A stretch of 64,000 bases of DNA from Pseudomonadota bacterium. Its GTDB lineage: Bacteria > Pseudomonadota > Gammaproteobacteria > Burkholderiales > Burkholderiaceae_C. The notes below the pieces were generated by a model. That model saw only the letters and a program-made list of their open reading frames with translations. It searched no databases and was not told the origin of the DNA. The DNA lies in NCBI GenBank assembly GCA_018241225.1, contig JAFEEG010000014.1, forward strand, positions 126,011 to 190,010. The letters are read 5' to 3'. Positions 16,624 to 24,962 of this stretch are shown here, piece by piece (position 1 is the first letter of the stretch; each line of letters opens with the position of its first letter). The translations under genes were made by a program, and so were the position numbers.

Positions 16624-19125
16624 ATGCGACTTTCCCTTGTTCGCGGCACCGTGCCGCTGTCCGCGCTGGCGCTCGCCTGCGCGGCCCTGGTTGCCGCCTG
16701 TGGCGGCGGCAGCAGCAACAACAGCGGTGGCGGCACGCCGACCACGCCAGGCACCGGTGGCGACCCCCAGCTGAGCTACAAGGCCGACATCCGCCGCACC
16801 GGCATGGGCGTGCCGCACATCAAGGCTGACAACTGGGGCGGCGCAGGCTACGGCTATGGCTACGCGCAGGCGCAGGACGACCTGTGCACCATGGCCAACT
16901 CCTTCCTCACCTACCGGGGCGAGCGCTCGCTGAACTTTGGCGCCGATACGCTGATTCCCTTCTCCAGCACCATCGGCCGGCCGAAGAACATCGACTCCGA
17001 CTTCTTCCACCGCCATGTCTTGAACGACGAGGTCGTCAAGACCATGGTCGCGGCCCAGCCCGACACCATCCGTGAGCTGGTGGCCGGCTTTGCAGCGGGC
17101 TACAACCGCTACGTGCGCGAGATCAAGGCCGGCGGCGACGCAGGCGCGCATGCCGCCTGCCGCACCGAGGCCTGGGTGGCACCGGTGACCAGCGACGACA
17201 TCTTCCGCCGCATGTACGCCGCCAACTTCGCGGGCGGCTACAGCAACTTCCTGCCCAACATCGCCAACGCCATCGCGCCGGCGGCCAGCGCGCCCACGGT
17301 GGCCATGCTGCGCCGCCAGCGCGCGCTGCAGGCCGACGGCACGCAGCTGGCCAGCGCCAGCCTGCAGATGCCCGAGTTCCAGGTGGGCGGCCAGGAGGGC
17401 GTGGGCAGCAACATGTTCGGCTTCGGCACCGCCGCCACCGGCGACGGCAGCCCGCTGCTGTTCGGCAACCCGCACTGGTACTGGCGCGGCCCCGACCGCT
17501 TCTACCAGGCGCAGCTGACCATTCCGGGCCAGCTCAACGTCAGCGGCACCTCCTTCCTGGGCATTCCGGTGATCCTCATCGGCTTCAACGACAACGTGGC
17601 CTGGAGCCACACCGTGTCGACCGCGCGCCGCTTCGGCTTCTTCCAGCTCACGCTGGCCTCGGGCGATCCGACCAGCTACATGGTCGACGGCCAGGCCGTG
17701 AAGATGAAGCCGCGCAGCATCACCGTGCAGGTCAAGCAGTCCGGCGGCGGCATCTCGCCGGTGACGCGCACGCTGTACGACTCGGAGTACGGCCCCATGG
17801 TGAACCTGGGCGTCGTCAACCCCGCGCTGGCATGGAGCCAGACCACCGCCTTTGCCATTCGCGACATCAATGGCGAGAACTTCCGCCTGTTCCGCAACTG
17901 GCAGCGTTGGAACCAGGCCAAGTCGCTGGACGAGTTCATCACCATCCAGCGCCAGGAAGCGGCCATTCCGTGGGTCAACACCGTGGCCGTGGGCCGTGGC
18001 AGCAGCCAGGCCTGGTATGCCGACATCGGCGCCATTCCCAATGCGCCGGGCAGCAGTTGCAACTCGCCCTATGCCGCCGCGCTGGCCGGCGCGCTGCCGC
18101 GCGTGCCGGTGCTCGACGGTTCCAAGAGCGCCTGCAACTGGCAAAGCGATGCCGACTCGGTGCAAAAGGGCGCCATCGGCCCCGCTCGCCTGCCCAGCCT
18201 GGTGCGCGACGACTACGTGGCCAACATGAACGACAGCTACTGGCTGTCCAACCCAGCGCAGCCGCTCACCGGCTTCCCGGCCATCATGGGTCCGGCCGGC
18301 ACCGAGGCGGTGAGCTTCCGCACCCGGCTTGGCAACCTGCTGGCCCAGGGCCGGCTGGCTGGCACCGACGGCTACGGCGGCAAGTTCGCCACCAGCGACG
18401 CGGTGCGCAAGATGGTCATCAACAGCCGCGTTCACACGGCAGAGCTGTTCAAGGACGCCACGCTGAACATGGTGTGCGCCGCCGGCCCGATCACGGTGTC
18501 GGGCCAGTCGGTCGACCCCACGGCGGCCTGCGCCGTGCTCAGCGCCTGGGACAACACCGGCGTGCGCACCGCGCGCGGCGCGCTGCTGTGGGACGAGTTC
18601 TGGACGCGTGCGAGCAAGACCGCGAACCTCTACGCGGTGCCGTTCAATGCGGCCGATCCGATCCATACGCCGCGCGACCTCAAGACCGACGGCAGCATCA
18701 CGCCGGCCATCCAGCAGGCCTTTGGCGCGGCGGTGCTGGCGGTGCAGGCCAGCGGCTATGCGCTGGACGCGCAGCGCGGCGACTACCTGTACGCCACGCG
18801 CGGCGGCCAGAAGATCGGGCTGTTCGGCGGCTGCGGCGGCCAGGGCTACTTCACCGTGGCCTGCTCGGAGCAGACGCTGGCCCAGGGCAGCTACAACATG
18901 GACAACGACCCCAACGGCAACAGCTACATGCAGGTGGTGCGCTTCCCCGATGGTGGCGTGGATGCCTACACCTTCCTGACCTTCTCGCTGTCCGATGACC
19001 CCGCGTCGGCACACAACGCGGACTACACCCGCGCCTACAGCGAAGGCCAGTGGCAGAAGATGCCGTTCTCCGAAGGCGAGATCAGCGCCGACCCGGCGCT
19101 CAAGCTGACCCGCATCAGCGAGTAA
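16624..19125 (+). CDS. Penicillin acylase-family lipoprotein (possible AHL/acyl-amide acylase)
   Basis: An 833-residue Ntn-hydrolase of the penicillin G acylase/AHL acylase family (PvdQ, QuiP relatives). A lipoprotein signal ends in LVAAC with Cys26 as the lipidated residue, followed by a Gly/Ser/Asn-rich linker. The small chain follows, then the autoprocessing site G-S-N with nucleophile Ser262, and the large chain with FGNPHWYW. It should be cut into two chains and anchored in an envelope membrane. It would hydrolyse acyl amides such as AHL signals, but the substrate cannot be told from sequence. A perfect hairpin follows the stop. Confidence 0.9.
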   Translation: MRLSLVRGTVPLSALALACAALVAACGGGSSNNSGGGTPTTPGTGGDPQLSYKADIRRTGMGVPHIKADNWGGAGYGYGYAQAQDDLCTMANSFLTYRGERSLNFGADTLIPFSSTIGRPKNIDSDFFHRHVLNDEVVKTMVAAQPDTIRELVAGFAAGYNRYVREIKAGGDAGAHAACRTEAWVAPVTSDDIFRRMYAANFAGGYSNFLPNIANAIAPAASAPTVAMLRRQRALQADGTQLASASLQMPEFQVGGQEGVGSNMFGFGTAATGDGSPLLFGNPHWYWRGPDRFYQAQLTIPGQLNVSGTSFLGIPVILIGFNDNVAWSHTVSTARRFGFFQLTLASGDPTSYMVDGQAVKMKPRSITVQVKQSGGGISPVTRTLYDSEYGPMVNLGVVNPALAWSQTTAFAIRDINGENFRLFRNWQRWNQAKSLDEFITIQRQEAAIPWVNTVAVGRGSSQAWYADIGAIPNAPGSSCNSPYAAALAGALPRVPVLDGSKSACNWQSDADSVQKGAIGPARLPSLVRDDYVANMNDSYWLSNPAQPLTGFPAIMGPAGTEAVSFRTRLGNLLAQGRLAGTDGYGGKFATSDAVRKMVINSRVHTAELFKDATLNMVCAAGPITVSGQSVDPTAACAVLSAWDNTGVRTARGALLWDEFWTRASKTANLYAVPFNAADPIHTPRDLKTDGSITPAIQQAFGAAVLAVQASGYALDAQRGDYLYATRGGQKIGLFGGCGGQGYFTVACSEQTLAQGSYNMDNDPNGNSYMQVVRFPDGGVDAYTFLTFSLSDDPASAHNADYTRAYSEGQWQKMPFSEGEISADPALKLTRISE

Positions 19126-19132
19126 GACAGGC

Positions 19133-19159
19133 GGCCGGCCGGCGTCACGCCGGCCGGCC
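19133..19159. terminator. Perfect 12-bp-stem hairpin between convergent genes
   Basis: Arms GGCCGGCCGGCG (19133-19144) and CGCCGGCCGGCC (19148-19159) around a TCA loop lie between the acylase stop (19125) and the convergent TerB-BRCT stop (19171). There is no strong T tract on either strand, so it is a GC-only bidirectional hairpin. Confidence 0.6.
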
Positions 19160-19170
19160 CACCTGCCACA

Positions 19171-19761
19171 TCAGATCTTTTGCGTGGCCGATGCGCCGGC
19201 CACGCGGTCGAGCCAGCGCCGTTCCGAGACGATCGAGATGGCGTGCCCTGCCCGCTGCAGGTCCAGCGTGGCCTGGATGGTCTGCCCCAGGGGCGACGCC
19301 TTCCAGTCTGCCGGCACCTTGGCGCCGACAACGAGGTAGCGCACGTTCTGCGTCACCGCGGCGGCCGGCCATCCGCCGCAGCTTTCCAGCAGCCGCTCGC
19401 ATGCCGCCCTGGTTCCATGGAGAAACTCACCCGCCAGGCATACCAGCGCGTCGCGCACGTTGATCTCGACGGCGTTGTCGAACACCAGCGCCAGCTCGTC
19501 GCCGTTGTCTTGGTCAGCAAAGTCGCCCGAGGCCAGTTGCCTGAGCGTGGACAGCAGGTACGCGCGTTCGTCCTGGCTCACATGGCCGTCCGCCAGGACG
19601 GCTTCGATGGCCGTGCTCACGGCGCTGCCCGGCCACACCCGCGACACGTCGGGGTTGTCGGCCAGCCAGGCCTTGAGAAACTCGATCTCCAGGTCATGCA
19701 GGTCGCCGTCCGCGACCATGGCCTCCACGATGTCCTTGAGTTTCTCGATTGCCTGTCGCAT
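19171..19761 (-). CDS. TerB-like / BRCT two-domain protein
   Basis: A 196-residue protein. The N-terminal half (VEAMVADGDLHDLEIEFLKA and VLADGHVSQDERAYLLSTL) shows two acidic D-G-x2-3-E/D helical repeats as in TerB/tellurite-resistance-like domains. The C-terminal part (from about residue 115: CLAGEF, then VRYLVVGAK and AISIVSERRW) has the BRCT pattern of NAD-dependent DNA ligase tails. I chose the ATG at 19761 for its AGGAG site. The combination suggests a cytosolic scaffold or DNA-damage-linked protein; function unknown. Confidence 0.75.
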   Translation of the reverse strand: MRQAIEKLKDIVEAMVADGDLHDLEIEFLKAWLADNPDVSRVWPGSAVSTAIEAVLADGHVSQDERAYLLSTLRQLASGDFADQDNGDELALVFDNAVEINVRDALVCLAGEFLHGTRAACERLLESCGGWPAAAVTQNVRYLVVGAKVPADWKASPLGQTIQATLDLQRAGHAISIVSERRWLDRVAGASATQKI

Positions 19762-19898
19762 GCCTGGTACTCCTGTTGGCGGGTTCGCCTCGGAATACCG
19801 CGGGGGGTTCGTAGGCAAAGGACAATGTAGCAGTACGCGCGGCACCCGGATTGGCCGGATGTCGCGTTCGTTGCCCCGACTTGAGATTCGCCAATTGA

Positions 19899-21221
19899 AT
19901 GTCCAGCCTTGAGCGCTACTCGATCCTGAAGTGGGCCCGCGAGCACGTGCCGGGGCTCCTGGGGGCGACCGGCCTGGCGGTCATCGTTGCACTGCTTGTC
20001 GCCGCTTCCATTGTCCTGCTGCCGATCATCGACGAGATCGCAAGAATCGAGCGCTCGCGAGTCCCGACCCTGCAGCTGCTCAACACGGCCAGGAACGAGG
20101 ACCTGAACGCCGGGGTTGCCCTTCGCAATGTGCTTCTGGTGAAGAGCCGCGCGCTCGACGCCAAGGAGGTGCAGCGCTACCGCCGGGCGAACCAGGGCGC
20201 GGTCGACGCGCTGGACGCCCTGGACGCAAGGCTGCGCAAGCCGGAATCGAGGGCGCTGCTCGACAGGGTACGCGCCGCGCACGCGCGCCTGCAGGTCGTG
20301 CGCGCCAACGCGCTGGCGCTGGATGCCCGCGACGATACGTACGACCCCGATGTCGTCGCCCAGGAGCTGCAGGCGGCATCGGACGACTTCCTCTCCGAGC
20401 TGGGACAGCTGCAGTCCTTCCAGGCTTCGCGCATCGCGCAGCTCATCGAGGACGTGGCCGAGCGTGCGTCCGAGGCGCGGATTCTCCTGATCGCGTGCGG
20501 TGCCGCCGCGGCCTTGACGCTGCTGTTCATGGCGCTGGCCTGGCGCGCCGAGCTGCGGCGGCAGGTAACCCAGAAGGAAGCGCGCATTGCATCGTTGCGG
20601 GCGCAGAAGGCGGCGCTGGTCGGCGAGCTTCACCACCGCATCAAGAACCACCTGCAAGGCCTGCTCGGCCTTCTGGAGACGCATCGCCGCGTCGCCCAGG
20701 ACCCGTCCACGCTGGGCAGCCTGGATACGTTGCACGGCCATGTCCTGGCGCTCATCGGCATCCACGGATTGCAGGCCAGGGACAGCAGCAACGGCGTGCT
20801 GCTCGACGAGCTGGCGCGCCAGCAGCTGGAGCTGGTGCGTGCGGGATTTCCGGGGGCCGAGCTGGCGTTCTCGCAAGACGAGCAGGCACGCGGCGTGGTG
20901 CTGCCACCGGACCATGCGGTGCCCGTCGCGTTGATGACGACGGAGCTGGTCGTCAATGCGATCAAGCACGGCGAGGCCGCGCCCATCCGCTTGGCAGTGG
21001 GCATGGACCCGCAAGGTTGCGCCTACGTTGCCGTGACCAACCGCCTCTGTTCGCCGACCGGCATGGACTGGCGCAGCGGCCAGGGCTTCGGCGTCGGCCT
21101 GAGCCTGCTGTCGACCCTGTCGGAGGGCGTCGCCGAGGTAACGCAACACTGTGCGCCGCACGAGATGATCATGACCCTGCGCCTGCATCCGGCGCCCCCG
21201 ACCACCACCGAGGCGAGTTGA
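19899..21221 (+). CDS. Membrane sensor histidine kinase, HisKA_2/HWE type
   Basis: A 440-residue kinase with TM1 at about residues 20-43, a 150-residue mostly helical periplasmic region, TM2 at about 195-216, a HisKA_2 dimerisation domain with ELHHRIKNHLQ (phosphoacceptor probably His246) and a HATPase domain with TTELVVNAIKHG. The response regulator follows after 2 bp. HisKA_2 kinases paired with ANTAR regulators act on RNA antitermination rather than promoters (known for EutW-EutV). The input signal is unknown. Confidence 0.9.
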   Translation: MSSLERYSILKWAREHVPGLLGATGLAVIVALLVAASIVLLPIIDEIARIERSRVPTLQLLNTARNEDLNAGVALRNVLLVKSRALDAKEVQRYRRANQGAVDALDALDARLRKPESRALLDRVRAAHARLQVVRANALALDARDDTYDPDVVAQELQAASDDFLSELGQLQSFQASRIAQLIEDVAERASEARILLIACGAAAALTLLFMALAWRAELRRQVTQKEARIASLRAQKAALVGELHHRIKNHLQGLLGLLETHRRVAQDPSTLGSLDTLHGHVLALIGIHGLQARDSSNGVLLDELARQQLELVRAGFPGAELAFSQDEQARGVVLPPDHAVPVALMTTELVVNAIKHGEAAPIRLAVGMDPQGCAYVAVTNRLCSPTGMDWRSGQGFGVGLSLLSTLSEGVAEVTQHCAPHEMIMTLRLHPAPPTTTEAS

Positions 21222-21223
21222 CC

Positions 21224-21781
21224 ATGGCAGACATCCTTATCGTCGAGGACGACCCGCTCGTCAGGCATGCATTCCTCACGCTGCTCAAGGCCGAGGGCCA
21301 TGACGTGGTTGCCGTTGCGAGCGCCGATGGCGCACTCGAGTCGGCAGGCAAGCGCGCCCCGGCGCTCGTGCTGCTGGATGTCGGGCTGCCCGGCACCGAC
21401 GGCATCGAATGCGCGGGCCTGCTGCGCGAGCGCAAGGTGCAGGCGCCCATCATCTTCCTGACGGCGCACGGCGGACCCGAGTTCGTTGCGCGGGCGATCC
21501 GGCACGACCCCTACGCATACCTGGTCAAGCCCATCCTGGGCAGCCAGCTCGTGCCGCTCGTGCGCACCGCGCTGCACGCCGCAGACGTGGGGCGGGCCAG
21601 GGAGGACAAGCTCCTGGGTGCGCTGTCGGACAGCCGCGAGATCAGCGCGGCGGTCGGCATGCTGGCCGAACGCCACCAGTGGAGCATCGACGAAGCCTTC
21701 TCGGCCCTGCGGGTGATGGCGCGCAGCGAATCCCGCCGAGTCATCGACGTGGCGACCGAAGTCATCGGGCGCAAGCGCTAG
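21224..21781 (+). CDS. Response regulator with ANTAR RNA-binding output domain
   Basis: A 185-residue protein. The receiver domain has the phosphoacceptor Asp52 (LVLLDVGLPG), acidic Glu8-Asp9-Asp10 and Lys in YLVKP. The C-terminal about 60 residues (SREISAAVGMLAERHQWS, then EAFSALRVMARSESRRV) fit the ANTAR domain, which binds paired hairpins in nascent mRNA and prevents termination. It is in one unit with the kinase. The target RNA is not identified in this window. Confidence 0.9.
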   Translation: MADILIVEDDPLVRHAFLTLLKAEGHDVVAVASADGALESAGKRAPALVLLDVGLPGTDGIECAGLLRERKVQAPIIFLTAHGGPEFVARAIRHDPYAYLVKPILGSQLVPLVRTALHAADVGRAREDKLLGALSDSREISAAVGMLAERHQWSIDEAFSALRVMARSESRRVIDVATEVIGRKR

Positions 21782-22027
21782 GGCAACTGCGCATTTCGTC
21801 AAAAAGTTCGCCCTCGGCGACCGCGGGCGTCCCGTGGCGCGGACCGCCAAGGCGATAATCCGCGCCACAGCTGCCCAGAACCCGTGGCTGATCCTCGTGC
21901 AGGCGCGCGATGGATGCCATTCGCGGGTTCCACTTGTCGTCCACCTTGCCACGCAAGCGATGAACGACCGTCCGCGGCGCGTCCAGCCAGCCAGCCTGCC
22001 CATCCTGGTACGAGATCCAAGGCTAAC
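21782..22027. other. Intergenic region after the ANTAR regulator
   Basis: An imperfect stem pairs GGGC-AACT with AGTT-CGCCC (21781-21813) just after the stop and may slow transcription, but no T tract follows. No other gene, clear promoter or paired ANTAR-type hairpins were recognised. Confidence 0.35.
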
Positions 22028-23623
22028 GTGGACAACACCTCAGTTTCTACGGCGGCTGGTCGGCCCGCCTGGCAGGCCCCCGCCCCGCTTTTCGGCACGT
22101 CGCTCAGGCAGCTCGCTGCATTTCAGGTCTTTGCCCTTGTCACGCTGGTCCATGCGCTTGTCTGGACGTTGCTGCCGACCCTGCTGCTGAAGAACGCCTC
22201 GATCGACATCGTCGAAGCCCTGGCGTGGGGTCATGAATGGCAGATGGGCTACGAAAAGGATCCGCCGCTGTGGCCCTGGATCACCGAAGCGATCACCGCA
22301 TGGTCGGGCAAGAGCCTGTGGACCTGCTACCTGGCCTCGCAGCTGTGCGTCGCCACCGTGTTCCTGGCCACATGGCAGCTGGGACGCCGAATGACGAGCG
22401 ATCGCGAGGCGCTGATCGGCGTTCTGCTCCTGGAGGGGGTCTACTACTTCAACTTCCCCACGCCGGAGTTCAACGACATCGTCCTGCAGATGCCGTTTGC
22501 GGCCATGTTCGGCTGGCTGCTGCACCGCGCCCTGGTCGACAACCGGCTTGTCGACTGGTGCCTGAGCGGACTGTTCGTTGGCCTGGGGCTCTGGTCGCGC
22601 TACTCAATGGGCGCCTATATCGTTCCCATGGCCCTGTTCGTGCTGTTGCACCCGCAGGCACGGCGGCGCCTTGCGCAGCCGGGTCCGTGGCTCCTGCTGC
22701 TCACCGCATTTCTGGTGTTCCTGCCGCACATGCTTTGGATCTTCCAGAGTGGCTTCATCTCCGTCAGCTACGTCGGACGACGCGCGCCCGCGCTAGGCGC
22801 CGGTTCGGCCTATGCAGCCCGGCTGCTGTCGTTCTTCGGCGCGCAGCTTGCAGCCCTTGTTCCAATGCTGGCCCTGGCCGCCATGCTCTGGCGCTGGCGA
22901 AGCACGCAGCCTCGGCAGCAGTCGGACCCGGGCAGCTTCAACCGGGCCTATCTGACGGTGCTGGCCCTGGGGCCGATGGCCTTCTCGGTCTGCCTGTCGA
23001 TCGCGACGCAACGACCGCCGCGGGTGATGTGGGCCGCACCGCTGCTTTGCTTCGTGGGCCTTTTTACCGTCACCACGATCCGGCCCGCGCTCACCAGCGA
23101 AAGACTGCGTTCGTTCGGGCGAGCGTGGCTTGTCGTGCTGCTCTTTCCCGTCGTGGTATTCGCGCTGTCGCAGCTGTTGCGGCCCATGGTTCCGGATAAC
23201 GAACCCAGGACGCTCTTTCCCGGCCGGCAACTCGCATCCGAAATGACAAGCCGATGGAACCTGGAGATGGGCGAGCCCCTGAGATACGTCATTGGCGACA
23301 CCTGGAGCGCCGGCAACGCGGCCTTCTATTCGGCCGACCGCCCGTCGGCCCTGTTCGCGCACAGCGGCTATCGCGGCAACCCATGGGTCACGCCTGAAAA
23401 GCTCAAGGAGTTTGGCGCGGTGCTCGTCTGGGACGCGCGGGAAGCCGGCGCCGGCATTCCGCCGGACCTGGCCGCGCAGTTTCCGAAGGCCGTGCTACAA
23501 CCCAGGATCACCGTCAACCAGAACGTGTCGACCTATGAGCTTGGCGTTGCCTACCTCTTTCCGGAAGGAACGGCAGTGGGGCAGGCAAAGGCGCAAGACG
23601 TGCAGGCCGAGACAGTTCAATGA
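22028..23623 (+). CDS. GT39/ArnT-like membrane glycosyltransferase
   Basis: A polytopic protein of about 531 residues if the GTG at 22028 is used; the open frame extends to 21884 and the start is uncertain. Features: an acidic first periplasmic loop (DIVEALAWGHEWQMGYEKDP), LWPWITEA and LLEGVYYFNFPTPEFN, as in dolichyl-phosphate-mannose-type/ArnT (GT39/GT83) transferases, about ten membrane segments, and a C-terminal soluble part (about 370-530). Such enzymes move a sugar from a polyprenyl carrier to a lipid or protein outside the inner membrane. Acceptor and sugar are unknown. Confidence 0.82.
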   Translation: MDNTSVSTAAGRPAWQAPAPLFGTSLRQLAAFQVFALVTLVHALVWTLLPTLLLKNASIDIVEALAWGHEWQMGYEKDPPLWPWITEAITAWSGKSLWTCYLASQLCVATVFLATWQLGRRMTSDREALIGVLLLEGVYYFNFPTPEFNDIVLQMPFAAMFGWLLHRALVDNRLVDWCLSGLFVGLGLWSRYSMGAYIVPMALFVLLHPQARRRLAQPGPWLLLLTAFLVFLPHMLWIFQSGFISVSYVGRRAPALGAGSAYAARLLSFFGAQLAALVPMLALAAMLWRWRSTQPRQQSDPGSFNRAYLTVLALGPMAFSVCLSIATQRPPRVMWAAPLLCFVGLFTVTTIRPALTSERLRSFGRAWLVVLLFPVVVFALSQLLRPMVPDNEPRTLFPGRQLASEMTSRWNLEMGEPLRYVIGDTWSAGNAAFYSADRPSALFAHSGYRGNPWVTPEKLKEFGAVLVWDAREAGAGIPPDLAAQFPKAVLQPRITVNQNVSTYELGVAYLFPEGTAVGQAKAQDVQAETVQ

Positions 23624-23638
23624 AGCAGGGAGTGAGCC

Positions 23639-24016
23639 ATGAAAAAAACGAAGTCGGCAGCTGCGCTGTCGTTGGCAGCGCTGAGCATTTGTTCGACCGG
23701 GTTCGCGCAGGACCTTGCCGCCTCAGGCGGCGATGTGCCAGCGCCCTTGTCGCTGCCCGGCGCTGATTCGAGCTTCTTTCGGGACGCATCGCGGCAGCCG
23801 TGGAGCCACGCACCGACCAAGGAACCCGCTGCGCTCTTCGCGGTCGAGGACAACGATGTCGCCGTGCGTGCGCTGGTATTTGTCGGTGCCATGGCGCTCC
23901 AGGCCCGCACGTCGGGGGCCGTGAGCATTCCGCCGACAACGCCCATCATCCGGGACCCGGCCGATCCGCTGCAGCGGCAGCAGAACGTGCTGCAGCCGCC
24001 CTTCGAGGCTCATTGA
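23639..24016 (+). CDS. Small secreted protein of unknown function
   Basis: A 125-residue protein with a clear Sec signal peptide (MKKTKSAAALSLAALSIC...FAQ). The mature part is proline- and alanine-rich with one hydrophobic stretch (VRALVFVGAMALQA). It follows the glycosyltransferase by 15 bp and is probably cotranscribed. No family is recognised. Confidence 0.65.
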   Translation: MKKTKSAAALSLAALSICSTGFAQDLAASGGDVPAPLSLPGADSSFFRDASRQPWSHAPTKEPAALFAVEDNDVAVRALVFVGAMALQARTSGAVSIPPTTPIIRDPADPLQRQQNVLQPPFEAH

Positions 24017-24044
24017 CGCCCGGCGGCGCCCCGCTGGCGTCGCC

Positions 24045-24944
24045 TCACCCCTCGCTGCGCATCCGCCGGTCCTGCGCATCGCGCCCCGCGATGCTGTCGC
24101 GCGCACGCCGCCACTCTTCATCGCCCCACGCCGACAGGGCCGAGAAGTTGCCGCCGGTGGCCTGGAACTGCGCGCCATCCACCGCAATGGTCTGGCCGTT
24201 GACGTACTCCGAGCCCGGCCCCAGCAGGTAGACGGCCAGGTTCGCCAGCTCGGGCATGCGGCCGTTGCGGTCCATGGGGTTGCCCTTGGCCTTGTGTTCG
24301 CCGCCGCCCGGGTTCAGCCGCGCGCTCATGCCCTCGGTCGGGAAAAGGCCCGGCGCAATGGCATTGAAGCGGATGCCCCGGCCCGCCCACTCCACGGCCA
24401 GCGACTGCGTCATGGCATGCAGGCCCGACTTCGACATGACCGATGGCACGGTGAAGGCCGAGCCGTTCCACACCCAGGTGGTGAGGATCGACAGCACCGA
24501 AGCGGCCTTGCCTTCAGCCAGCCAGCGCTTGCCGCAATGCAGCGTCATGGCGAAGCTGCCGCGGAACACGATGTTGGCAATGGCATCGAAGGCGCGCATC
24601 GACAAGTCTTCGGTGCGGCTGACGAAGTTGCCGGCCGCGTTGTTGACCAGGCCGTCGAGCGCGCCGCCGTCGGCCCAGATCTCGTCGAGCATGGCCACGA
24701 TCTGCTCTTCGTGCCGAATGTCGCAGGTCTTGGCCACCACGCTGCCGCCGTGCTGGTGCATCAGCTCCTGCGCGCTTTGCTCCACCACCGGGGCGCGCCG
24801 CCCGCAGATGTAGACCTTGGCGCCCAGCAGCAGCAAGGCCTCGCTCATCACGCGGCCCAGGCCGCTGCCGCCGCCGGTGACGAGGTAGCGCCGGCCGGCC
24901 AGCAGGCCGGACTTGAACATCAGGTCGTCGAGCGTCATGGACAC
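24045..24944 (-). CDS. Short-chain dehydrogenase/reductase (dienoyl-CoA reductase-like)
   Basis: A 299-residue SDR with the NADP-binding TGGGSGLGRVMSEA (about residues 19-32) and NNAAGNFVSRTEDLS, the form found in 2,4-dienoyl-CoA reductases, where the usual Tyr-x3-Lys is altered (here SVMSKSGLHA keeps Lys). It is last in the acyl-CoA operon, 18 bp after a dehydrogenase gene. It probably reduces an unsaturated acyl-CoA or oxidises a hydroxyacyl-CoA. Confidence 0.85.
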   Translation of the reverse strand: MSMTLDDLMFKSGLLAGRRYLVTGGGSGLGRVMSEALLLLGAKVYICGRRAPVVEQSAQELMHQHGGSVVAKTCDIRHEEQIVAMLDEIWADGGALDGLVNNAAGNFVSRTEDLSMRAFDAIANIVFRGSFAMTLHCGKRWLAEGKAASVLSILTTWVWNGSAFTVPSVMSKSGLHAMTQSLAVEWAGRGIRFNAIAPGLFPTEGMSARLNPGGGEHKAKGNPMDRNGRMPELANLAVYLLGPGSEYVNGQTIAVDGAQFQATGGNFSALSAWGDEEWRRARDSIAGRDAQDRRMRSEG

Positions 24945-24962
24945 AACTCCTTGAATGGCCGC

